The translations under genes were made by a program, and so were the position numbers. Below are positions 1 through 6,008 of a DNA stretch of 6,796 nucleotides, one piece after another (position 1 is the first letter of the stretch; every line of letters starts with the position of its first letter). Under the pieces are notes generated by a model. It was given only the letters and a program-made list of their open reading frames with translations, had not been told where the DNA came from and did not search any database. The DNA comes from Zetaproteobacteria bacterium (GTDB lineage: Bacteria; Pseudomonadota; Alphaproteobacteria; Micavibrionales; Micavibrionaceae), in NCBI GenBank assembly GCA_002747015.1, contig NVXI01000001.1, positions 404,144 to 410,939 of the forward strand, given 5' to 3'.

Positions 1-1040
1 ACCAGAACATCATCATCTAACGCCTTCCTGACCCATCTATCTAGAGAGCCCCGCTCCATCATTGCGACAAAAGCATCAGGGTTATGGTGTAAATCAACAG
101 CCAACAGTTCTGCAAAGAAATACTTCTTACCATTAAAATTAAAAGGTCTATTTGCTTTCTTCTTTTTTGTCAAAGTTAACGGCGTTATACGTACGCCATC
201 CATCCAAGCAAAAATCTCTTCGACCCCCCACCTCTTTGCTTCATCATCATAGAGAACCCCTCTCAAAAGCTCTAAAAAAGTGGCCTGAAACCGTTCCTTC
301 TTCAAAAAAGTTGAATAACTACCGAACTCCACTTTTCGGCGCAGTATTTCTTCATCATCCAGAGAAGAGAGTTCGTTATTTTTTCGCAAAAATAAATATA
401 AACTAACCCCAAAAGCATAAATATCATCGGCCTGGCTCCCGAAACCACGCCCCATCGGATCGCATAAGGCCTTATTAACAGGCAAGAACAATGATAGCTG
501 TGTGCTTCCCGCTTGAACAGATAAGCCATCACCCAACACAATCGGACGATTAGTATCATCTGGAAAACAAAAAATATTAGAGGGTCGTATAGAACCATGA
601 GCAAATCCTTTATCCCTCATCTCCTTTAACATACGCGCCATTGGCTCTATAAACAAAGAAACAATATCAGGGTGCCTCCAGCTTGTAACACCAAATTTAC
701 CCTCCTCAACTAAAGGTGTGCCGACATCCCTATCATAAATTATAACAAATTTTTCTACGTTATCTGGTGTCCAAAATACAGCACCTGCATCAATAAAACG
801 TAGGAAAGACACGTCACTCATACTTTTATAACTCGCCACAGAAGTCCATCTAGGCAAATTCTCAGTGCCCGAAATAATCGCAACAAACGTCTTTAATTTA
901 TTACGGACATTCTGCACCTCATACGCCAAAGCCTCCCCATTATCAAACTGAGGCAACCTCCTATTAATATGGATAATCAGATTCTCCCCAAAACCAACCT
1001 GATCAGAACCAAGGTCTTCCATTTTATTTGATTTTGCCAT
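1..1040 (-). CDS. Protein-kinase-fold protein, probable pseudokinase (C-terminus beyond window)
   Basis: The frame is open from an ATG at 1040 to the window edge (346 full codons, no stop), so the C-terminus is missing. The start is fixed by AAGGAGGT 7 bases upstream. A kinase-like fold is suggested by landmarks in the right order: VAII (53-56) where VAIK is expected, HGSIRPSN (148-155) where HRDLKPxN is expected, GDG (170-172) where DFG is expected, DDIYAFG (205-211) matching the D-x-W/Y-x-x-G helix-F motif, and an Arg-Trp (270-271) near the usual subdomain XI arginine. The ATP-binding Lys and the catalytic Asp are therefore replaced by Ile and Ser, which predicts a pseudokinase; only the loop Asn is kept. 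No signal peptide or membrane segment is seen, so it is probably cytoplasmic. A Lys-rich linker (292-295) leads to a further segment (about 298-346) that I recall from alphaproteobacterial kinase-like proteins but cannot name. The biological role is unknown. Hand-counted G+C is about 41%. Confidence 0.8.
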   Translation of the reverse strand, partial: MAKSNKMEDLGSDQVGFGENLIIHINRRLPQFDNGEALAYEVQNVRNKLKTFVAIISGTENLPRWTSVASYKSMSDVSFLRFIDAGAVFWTPDNVEKFVIIYDRDVGTPLVEEGKFGVTSWRHPDIVSLFIEPMARMLKEMRDKGFAHGSIRPSNIFCFPDDTNRPIVLGDGLSVQAGSTQLSLFLPVNKALCDPMGRGFGSQADDIYAFGVSLYLFLRKNNELSSLDDEEILRRKVEFGSYSTFLKKERFQATFLELLRGVLYDDEAKRWGVEEIFAWMDGVRITPLTLTKKKKANRPFNFNGKKYFFAELLAVDLHHNPDAFVAMMERGSLDRWVRKALDDDVL

Positions 1041-1047
1041 AGAGAAG

Positions 1048-1055
1048 ACCTCCTT
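1048..1055 (-). promoter_or_regulatory. Strong Shine-Dalgarno of the kinase-fold gene
   Basis: Read on the minus strand this is AAGGAGGT, a near-perfect anti-16S match, 7 bases before the ATG at 1040. It settles the start codon. Just upstream, a small inverted repeat (TTTTCT / AGAAAA, 1054-1068, 3-base loop) overlaps its first two bases. Such a hairpin could slightly shield the site, but the stem is A/T-rich and weak. Confidence 0.75.
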
Positions 1056-1162
1056 TTCTTCGAGAAAAAGAGCGTATGAAACACGTATAAATTAAATGAT
1101 CCATAGAAGAATTCATAGAGCAACGTCCTGTTACATGTTCAACAATTTTAAAACGAATCATC

Positions 1163-1202
1163 AAAAAAGTATAGAGTACCTCTAGATTAATTCAGAATAA
1201 TC
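1163..1202 (-). terminator. Weak candidate terminator after the AMIN gene
   Basis: On the minus strand, about 60 bases past the AMIN stop, there are two adjacent small inverted repeats: GATTA/TAATC (1185-1202, 8-base loop) and TAGAG/CTCTA (1172-1184, 3-base loop). A run of six T follows at 1168-1163. The order hairpin then T-run fits a Rho-independent terminator, but the stems are only 5 bp and poor in G/C, so efficiency would be low. It also overlaps the TATACT box mentioned for the gap, so only one reading may be right. Confidence 0.25.
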
Positions 1203-1262
1203 CTTAGCATACCACCCTTCGCACCATGTGACACACTCAAATCCGATGAGAAAACAGCACCT

Positions 1263-2720
1263 CTACAACACCTTCAAGTCAATAACAATGCGGTGAGCAG
1301 AGGATGTATTAGGCCGCAAAACCATTGTGCCAACAATTTTTACTTTTGCCTTCAAACGTACCTCCAATAGAACACTCCCATTTTTTTGTTCACGTGCAAT
1401 GTAAGTCCCAAGCAACGGACTGCCTTTTAATTTATCCTGCGCGGAAATATCCCAACGCGTATTTGCAAGCTTCACACGCAAAACATTGCGCAGGCCATCC
1501 ACCGTAACTTTATATTCCGTAATATTGCTCACCTCGATTACAATTCTGGTCTTATCAGGATGCACTCCACTGCGCAGGTTCTTTACAAAAACTCGCCCTG
1601 CCGAAGCAGAGCCATGCTCCAAAACAACTCGTCCACGCTTTGGTTTAACAACCGGAATCGGAACGATACCTGCGGATATATTACCCATATTGACTTCAGA
1701 TATTCCCAACATATTTGTTAGGGCCGCTTTAAATTCAGGCTTCCCTCCCAGCACACGCTCTTTTGCAGGCTTTATTTTAGGAATAACAGCACCATCCATT
1801 AAAGGATCAGGGTCTGAGATTTTTTCAACATCATCAAAAGAACCGTGCGATGATAACAAAATATTTTCATCCACCACCCCAACCACAATAGGGAGAACCC
1901 GTTTCCGTACAGGCACAGAAGGCGGAACAGCAACACCACCAATCATCCGCACCTTAGAATCAGAACGCACAAGCATAACACCCCCAACATTATTTTGACG
2001 TGCAAGAACAACATCACGATCAGATCCCCTACGTGGCTTAACCTTAGGAACTATAATCGAACTGTCGTCACTCCCCTCACCATCAAGCAACACGACAGCT
2101 ACAGCTTCTGTCTCTTGCTCAAAAGCGGAAACGGGAGGAACAGACAGTTCAGACGTAAAAACCGGCAAAACCTTTTCAAATAAAGACATACCAGCACCAC
2201 TCTCACGCCCCTCCACAACATCATAATCAATACCATCCTGAAGCTCTATCTTCAAAATACGCAATTTTCCATCATTGCCACTTTTCGCATATGGTTCAAA
2301 ATGGGGGGAAAGCTCTTTCATCGTCTTACGCCGTGCGGTGTTCACCTTTTTTCGCGCATTTAAATGCGCCTGTGCTGGATCATATTCACGCCCCTGCTCA
2401 ACAACATTCCAGTGTCCCTCAGCATCAAGTAATTGCTCGCTACTAACCACAGATTTTTGGGCTATCCACGATGGCTTACGCTCAGGAATCGGTGGTTTTC
2501 CAGAAATTTTATGCAATAGCGTATTTTTATTACCCTCCCATGACGAAGACGAACGAGTAAAAGACGCCAACATATCGGAAAAAGATGCGGCTTGTGCGTA
2601 AAGTGGCAAAAACATCAACGACAAAAAACATATAACCAAAAGAAACGCACCCATTGCCTTTCCCTCAGACACCATGCAACGCCGAAAAACAGGCCGCCAA
2701 AATGTGTCATGCACTATCAT
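1263..2720 (-). CDS. Secreted AMIN-domain protein, no amidase domain
   Basis: This 485-residue protein starts with a hydrophobic signal-type segment (about 24-40) ending in AQA-AS, so cleavage is expected after residue 44 and the product should be periplasmic. Residues about 376-485 match the AMIN domain: VKNLRSGVHPDKTRIVIEVS, then a strand-rich region with RVKLANTRWDI and a closing RIVIDL. AMIN domains in AmiC-type amidases and PilQ bind peptidoglycan or localise to the septum. Here the amidase catalytic domain is absent and AMIN lies at the very C-terminus. The middle (about 60-370) looks disordered and carries four [I/V]PxxKP motifs (78-83, 224-229, 313-318, 355-360), often followed by basic residues. 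It follows wecA by 74 bases on the same strand, consistent with an envelope role. The start is uncertain: ATGs at 2720, 2675 and 2654 are all possible. A structural or targeting role at the cell wall is inferred. Confidence 0.85.
   Translation of the reverse strand: MIVHDTFWRPVFRRCMVSEGKAMGAFLLVICFLSLMFLPLYAQAASFSDMLASFTRSSSSWEGNKNTLLHKISGKPPIPERKPSWIAQKSVVSSEQLLDAEGHWNVVEQGREYDPAQAHLNARKKVNTARRKTMKELSPHFEPYAKSGNDGKLRILKIELQDGIDYDVVEGRESGAGMSLFEKVLPVFTSELSVPPVSAFEQETEAVAVVLLDGEGSDDSSIIVPKVKPRRGSDRDVVLARQNNVGGVMLVRSDSKVRMIGGVAVPPSVPVRKRVLPIVVGVVDENILLSSHGSFDDVEKISDPDPLMDGAVIPKIKPAKERVLGGKPEFKAALTNMLGISEVNMGNISAGIVPIPVVKPKRGRVVLEHGSASAGRVFVKNLRSGVHPDKTRIVIEVSNITEYKVTVDGLRNVLRVKLANTRWDISAQDKLKGSPLLGTYIAREQKNGSVLLEVRLKAKVKIVGTMVLRPNTSSAHRIVIDLKVL
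2662..2666 (-). promoter_or_regulatory. Ribosome site favouring an internal start of the AMIN gene
   Basis: GAGGG on the minus strand sits 7 bases before the ATG at 2654 (codon 23 of the long form). This is better than the AAGG (2729-2732) 8 bases before the ATG at 2720. Against it, the short form would begin MGAFLL with no positive charge before the hydrophobic core, which is unusual for a signal peptide, whereas the long form supplies three arginines. The start therefore remains open. Confidence 0.4.
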
Positions 2721-2794
2721 ACAAAGAACCTTACTTACTCTTATTTAGTCTCACCGTCGCCATCCAAACATTCAGACCATGCAAACAAGCACCA

Positions 2795-3886
2795 TTAATT
2801 ACTCTTCTCTTCGCGAACCATCAAGGCTTTTATCAGGCGCACATAACGCTCAGGCTTTTTGGAAATCACAATATGCGTAAATAACAATAAACACCATAAA
2901 ATCGTCAGCACAACAGGCGGAACCCCCATCAAAACGCCACCGTAACCAATCCCCCCCATTACAGCCACAAGCAATATAATCACAATACTAGCACGGCGCA
3001 CAGGAACACCGGCATCAATAAAATGGTGGTGGAAGTGCCCTCGATCCGGAGAAAACGGATCTAAACCGGTGCAAACACGGCGATAAAACTGTGCGCAAGT
3101 ATCAAAAATTGGAAAACCAACAATCCACGCAACTGCTATTGGCTCTATCGGTGTCGTTGGTCCACGCGCCAAAAGCACAGAAAACCACGCCAGAACCAAC
3201 CCCAAAGACATACTACCTGCATCACCGAGGAAAAGACTGGCTTTCCTGCGCCACGGATTACGCATATTAAAAACTAAAAACCCAGCAATACACGCTACAA
3301 GCAAAAACAGCACATGCGCGACCTCGAACCAACCCGACACAATGCACGCCACCATAAACCACAAGAACATAACTGCCGTCATACCACCAGCAAGGCCGTC
3401 CATCCCATCCATCAAATTCACAGCATTAATCAAAAGAACAACAGCAATAATCGTGAATGGGTAAGACATAATCCCCGTCCAAACCACACCAAAACCAAAC
3501 AGATCACCGAGATAAGCGGCCTGCACATCGCCCGTAAAAGCAATCAAACCTGCGACAAAAATGTGAATGGGGAATTTTATTTTTGCATGCAGCGAGAATT
3601 GATCATCCATCGCCCCTGAAACAAGCAAAACAATTAGGGATATATAAAGCGGCCAATAGGCTTGTAAGCTAACAATACCTGATAAAACGCCAAGAACCAT
3701 AAATACGGTAAAAATAATTAAACCACCAATCGGCGGAACGGCCACAACATGCTGTTTCCTGCCACCAGGCGCATCGATAATTCCAAACTTATATGCTAGC
3801 TTCCTAAATGGCATGACAAGAACAACGACAAGCACGAACGCTATTATCGGCATCAAAAAAACAGACAAATCAAGAAATTCAAACAT
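2795..3886 (-). CDS. wecA: WecA-type undecaprenyl-phosphate GlcNAc-1-phosphate transferase
   Basis: This 363-residue polytopic membrane enzyme transfers GlcNAc-1-phosphate from UDP-GlcNAc to undecaprenyl phosphate on the cytoplasmic face. That is the first lipid-linked step for O-antigen or other surface glycans. All signature motifs of the WecA/MraY family are present in order: DAPGGRKQH (38-46), PPIGGL (51-56), the Mg-binding DD pair (94-95), NAVNLMDGMDGLAGG (154-168), FLGDAGS (219-225) and SPDRGHFHHHF (279-289). The last closely resembles the SPDRxHxHH motif of E. coli WecA and argues against MraY. Many hydrophobic segments alternate with short loops, as expected for about ten or eleven helices. 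The length is normal. The ATG at 3886 has no clear Shine-Dalgarno, and no better in-frame start was found. No other glycan-assembly genes lie in the window, so the final glycan cannot be named. Confidence 0.93.
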   Translation of the reverse strand: MFEFLDLSVFLMPIIAFVLVVVLVMPFRKLAYKFGIIDAPGGRKQHVVAVPPIGGLIIFTVFMVLGVLSGIVSLQAYWPLYISLIVLLVSGAMDDQFSLHAKIKFPIHIFVAGLIAFTGDVQAAYLGDLFGFGVVWTGIMSYPFTIIAVVLLINAVNLMDGMDGLAGGMTAVMFLWFMVACIVSGWFEVAHVLFLLVACIAGFLVFNMRNPWRRKASLFLGDAGSMSLGLVLAWFSVLLARGPTTPIEPIAVAWIVGFPIFDTCAQFYRRVCTGLDPFSPDRGHFHHHFIDAGVPVRRASIVIILLVAVMGGIGYGGVLMGVPPVVLTILWCLLLFTHIVISKKPERYVRLIKALMVREEKSN

Positions 3887-3948
3887 TATCTATCGGGACT
3901 TTAATCATTGAAGAACAACCAAGATTAACATATGACACATGGAACACC

Positions 3949-3964
3949 AGAGGCATTCGCCCCT
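3949..3964 (-). other. Small stem-loop in the flp-wecA gap
   Basis: On the minus strand AGGGGC-GAAT-GCCTCT folds into a 6-bp stem with a tetraloop and one G-U pair. It lies 37 bases after the pilin stop and about 60 before the wecA start. No T-run follows, so it is not a standard terminator. It could protect the 3' end of the pilin message or mean nothing. Confidence 0.3.
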
Positions 3965-4000
3965 TATGCTATTCCATCCAGAATAAAAGAAATTTAAGAG

Positions 4001-4162
4001 CTAGAGGTTACTTGATACCTCTGTGAACACAGAACCAAGATCAACACCAATCGCAGAAACCGTTGCTATTATCGCAAGACCAATAGCAGCAGCAATCAAA
4101 CCATATTCAATCGCCGTTGCGCCCTGTTCATCTGAAAAGTATTTAACAAAAAATTTATTCAT
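4001..4162 (-). CDS. flp: Flp-family type IVb pilin
   Basis: A 53-codon gene begins MNKFFVKYFSDEQGATAIEY and ends at a TAG at 4003-4001. It has the hallmark Flp prepilin layout. A short, partly basic leader (MNKFFVKYFSDEQG) ends in Gly14, where prepilin peptidase would cut. Next comes ATAIEYGL, with Glu at +5 and Tyr at +6 of the mature protein, then a hydrophobic helix rich in Ala and Ile to about residue 40 and a short polar tail. The mature form would be about 39 residues, normal for Flp pilins, which build the fimbriae exported by Tad systems. AAGGA (4170-4174) lies 7 bases before the ATG, which supports the start. No tad, cpa or rcp genes are in the window, so the export machinery must be encoded elsewhere if this pilin is assembled. 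The gene stands between the mnm pair and wecA. Confidence 0.9.
   Translation of the reverse strand: MNKFFVKYFSDEQGATAIEYGLIAAAIGLAIIATVSAIGVDLGSVFTEVSSNL
4003..4022 (-). other. Inverted repeat at the pilin stop codon
   Basis: A perfect 6-bp inverted repeat (AGAGGT / ACCTCT) with an 8-base loop covers the last codons of the pilin and touches its stop. The bases that follow on the minus strand are T-rich but interrupted, so it is at best a weak terminator or a 3'-end stabiliser. Confidence 0.25.
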
Positions 4163-4247
4163 ATCCCAATCCTTTTCTTTATCTCCTATTTATACGTTAA
4201 AAACTATAATTTTTTGTAAAGACAGCCATTGAACAAGCTGTATATGA
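4163..4247 (-). promoter_or_regulatory. A/T-rich region likely holding the pilin promoter
   Basis: The 85 bases before the pilin are strongly A/T-rich. Two -10-like boxes are visible on the minus strand: TATAGT (4208-4203) and TATAAA (4194-4189). A TTTACA element lies 20 bases upstream of TATAAA, longer than ideal, so no exact promoter can be fixed. A 5-bp inverted repeat ACAGC/GCTGT (4222-4241, 10-base loop) follows the oxidoreductase stop but lacks a T-run, so it is a poor terminator. Confidence 0.3.
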
Positions 4248-5279
4248 CTACCCTTTGAAGCGTGTTGGCGAGAGAACAGCACGCATTGAGCACTCCCCCT
4301 CTTTATCATCACCAACAACACAATCAGACAATAATTTGGCCGATAAAAGGCTGCTTAATATCCCATATGACCCATGCGCCGTTGAAATATACACACGCTC
4401 AGATAATTGGCCAACAACAGGGAAGTGGTCTCTTGCTGTTGTACGGACAGATGCGCGCCTATCAACTACTTTATAGGCACCCTCAAGAGATGGGACAGCA
4501 GAAAACAGCTTATCCAAATTGGACAAATCATCTTCATCACGCAAATGACTATGATCCAGCCATGGCTGAAACGTAGCTCCAAGACAATGCACACCATTTC
4601 TTGCCGGCGCAAAATGCCCGCCATAGCTAAGTGCCACTTTAAGATCTTGTGTAACTGCGGTTTGCGCAATATAACTCACCTGCCCACGCACATATTTTAA
4701 CGGTAAATGCGACGCCACAGAAAAATTCAAACACGCCGCACCACACGCCAAAACACTAATATCCCCATCCAGCGCATCAAGGTCATCCACCACATAGTTC
4801 AAGTGCACTTCTACCCCACGCGCATATTCGTAACATAGCTTTTTAGGGGAAATATTACCCGATCTGGGTAAATATAAACATTCATAAGGAACCTCTACCC
4901 CTGCAATATCAGATGCAGAGCGTGCATCAACAAGGCGCATATCCTTATCAGACCATCCCCAACTTGCCGCAGTCTTACGGAAACGAATCGTTTTTCGTTC
5001 ATCCACCAGAAACGTTAACGCGCCACATGGATTCCAATCGATTGCCCCATCAAAATCCTCAAAAACCTCGAGCGCCTGAAAAAAAGCAGCAGAATAAAAC
5101 TGTGCCATCCCATCAAATTGCGCGGATAGTCGCGGGTTATATAACCCGACATCATTCCCCGATGCCCCCGCCGCAAGGCACGATGAAGCCTCATAAATAA
5201 CAGGCTCTATCCCATTATTCTTCAACACATACGCCAGCGCACATCCTGCCAATCCGCCGCCTATTATATTCACGCGCAT
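4248..5279 (-). CDS. mnmC: MnmC C-terminal-type FAD oxidoreductase (tRNA cmnm5U to nm5U)
   Basis: This 343-residue protein opens with a Rossmann dinucleotide motif, IIGGGLAGC (5-13; GxGxxG at 7, 9, 12), with an acidic Glu at 30 after the second strand, as in FAD enzymes of the DAO fold. It continues with GASGNDVGLYNPRLS (38-52), close to the GASGNPQG-type motif of MnmC. Further matches are VRGQV (197-201), GATFQP (234-239), RTTARDHFPVVGQL (279-292) and HGSYG (302-306). In E. coli the equivalent MnmC domain uses FAD to remove the carboxymethyl group of cmnm5(s2)U34 in tRNA, giving nm5(s2)U. Here it is a separate gene whose ATG lies inside the end of the methyltransferase gene, so the pair is almost certainly co-translated. 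It is shorter than the roughly 400-residue E. coli domain. The assignment rests on both motif content and the partner gene. Confidence 0.88.
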   Translation of the reverse strand: MRVNIIGGGLAGCALAYVLKNNGIEPVIYEASSCLAAGASGNDVGLYNPRLSAQFDGMAQFYSAAFFQALEVFEDFDGAIDWNPCGALTFLVDERKTIRFRKTAASWGWSDKDMRLVDARSASDIAGVEVPYECLYLPRSGNISPKKLCYEYARGVEVHLNYVVDDLDALDGDISVLACGAACLNFSVASHLPLKYVRGQVSYIAQTAVTQDLKVALSYGGHFAPARNGVHCLGATFQPWLDHSHLRDEDDLSNLDKLFSAVPSLEGAYKVVDRRASVRTTARDHFPVVGQLSERVYISTAHGSYGILSSLLSAKLLSDCVVGDDKEGECSMRAVLSPTRFKG

Positions 5280-5956
5280 TGTTCACCTCCATCATACGTC
5301 CCGCTCAACATATGCCATTTATAACCAAAGCCAGCAACCCTGTGAACATCAAAACCAACAGCACCAAGCCCACGACGAACATCCCCAACAGCCGTAAACG
5401 TTGAAAACGTAGTTCCTTGCGCACTTAAACGCTTCATATTATCAAACACAACATCACTCCACATATCGGGATTGCTGCGCGGTTTAAATCCATCCAAAAA
5501 CCAGCAATCAACCTTTACCTCTAATTTTGGCAACGCATCATTCACATCACCAATAACAAGCGTCAATGTGATGCCCTGCGCAATCTCCAAATCATAAATA
5601 CCATCAGTTAACTCGCCAGGGTATTTGGACAACAATTGAGCCAATACTTCTTCAAGTTCACCCCAATGGGATAAACTCGCCTCAATAACACCTTTATCAA
5701 GCGGATATTTCTCAAAAGAAACATAATGTAGAGCCTTTGGTCGATCCTCCGCAGGGATCATCGACAGCAACTGCAAAACCGCCAAAAAATTCAATCCTGT
5801 ACCAAACCCAAGCTCACATATTGTAAACCTACCCCTACCCACCCAAGAATCGGGTAATTTATTACCCTCCAGATAAACATAGCGCGACTCAGCCAATCCA
5901 TCGACAGCAGAGAAATACACATCATCAAAGATTTCAGACCTTGGCACGTGGGTCAT
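5270..5956 (-). CDS. mnmD: MnmD: tRNA 5-aminomethyluridine methyltransferase
   Basis: This 228-residue SAM-dependent methyltransferase matches the N-terminal half of MnmC (DUF752). It converts nm5(s2)U34 to mnm5(s2)U34 in tRNAs that read two-fold split codons ending in A/G, such as those for Lys, Glu and Gln. Family marks in order are: FDDVYFSAVDGLAESRYVYL (10-29), the SAM motif I ELGFGTGLNF (48-57), FEKYPL (81-86, after the second strand), WFLDGFKPRSNPDMW (152-166) and FSTFTAVGDVRRGL (184-197), followed by GFGYK (209-213). The N-terminus begins only a few residues before the conserved block, so it is a little short. The ATG at 5956 has only a weak GGA site. The next gene, the oxidoreductase, overlaps the end by 10 bases. 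Together they replace the single fused MnmC of E. coli, in the same domain order. Confidence 0.93.
   Translation of the reverse strand: MTHVPRSEIFDDVYFSAVDGLAESRYVYLEGNKLPDSWVGRGRFTICELGFGTGLNFLAVLQLLSMIPAEDRPKALHYVSFEKYPLDKGVIEASLSHWGELEEVLAQLLSKYPGELTDGIYDLEIAQGITLTLVIGDVNDALPKLEVKVDCWFLDGFKPRSNPDMWSDVVFDNMKRLSAQGTTFSTFTAVGDVRRGLGAVGFDVHRVAGFGYKWHMLSGTYDGGEQCA
5285..5290 (-). promoter_or_regulatory. Ribosome site of mnmC inside the mnmD coding end
   Basis: GGAGGT on the minus strand, 5 bases before the ATG at 5279, is embedded in the last codons of mnmD, whose TGA is at 5272-5270. Ribosomes finishing mnmD stop 5 bases past the next start region, a classic layout for translational coupling and balanced synthesis of the two partners. 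Confidence 0.7.
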
Positions 5957-6008
5957 TTTATTCCATAGTCTTTGTTACAAGATTAAACAGACTTATAGGA
6001 AATATTAC
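5957..6008. promoter_or_regulatory. Short divergent promoter region, mnmD / dcp
   Basis: Only 52 bases separate the two divergent starts, so promoters for both must lie here or inside the genes. On the plus strand TTGTTA (5972-5977) and TATAGG (5994-5999) are 16 bases apart, but this would start transcription almost at the dcp ATG and overlaps its AGGA ribosome site (5997-6000). On the minus strand TATAAG (5998-5993) resembles a -10 box, with only a weak TTTGCG 16 bases upstream inside dcp. Neither is certain. Confidence 0.35.

Larger units (their letters stand above)
1041..1262. other. Intergenic gap, no gene seen
   Basis: This 222-base A/T-rich stretch separates the AMIN gene stop from the kinase-fold start. 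I found no ORF with a ribosome site and no tRNA. It must hold the 3' end of the AMIN transcript and may hold a promoter for the kinase-fold gene. The best -10-like box on the minus strand is TATACT (1169-1174), but no matching -35 is present at the usual spacing, so no promoter is called. Confidence 0.5.

Noticed and set aside
240..251. Short CAT repeats (catcatcat) here and near 10-16
   Set aside because: They are codons for Asp/Glu-rich stretches of the kinase-fold protein, too short to be a tandem-repeat locus.
302..604. A 100-codon minus-strand frame
   Set aside because: It lies inside the kinase-fold gene on the same strand in another frame, has no ribosome site, and the longer frame carries the kinase landmarks.
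1..1040. Recent horizontal transfer of the kinase-fold gene by base composition
   Set aside because: Its G+C is about 41% by hand count, only modestly below the 45-50% of sampled lines in neighbours, and no mobile element or flanking repeat is seen.
1486..1998. A 170-codon plus-strand frame with a lipoprotein-like start (LVLSGCTP)
   Set aside because: It is antisense to the AMIN domain and linker, starts at TTG without a ribosome site, and the rest is Thr/Pro-rich as expected for an antisense shadow.
4023..4232. A 69-codon plus-strand frame antisense to the pilin
   Set aside because: The minus strand here has a full Flp signature with a ribosome site; the plus frame shows no recognisable domain.
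4215..4235. Possible sigma-54 promoter before the pilin (TGGC then TTTACA)
   Set aside because: The GG and GC pairs at the fixed 10-base spacing needed for -24/-12 are not both present.
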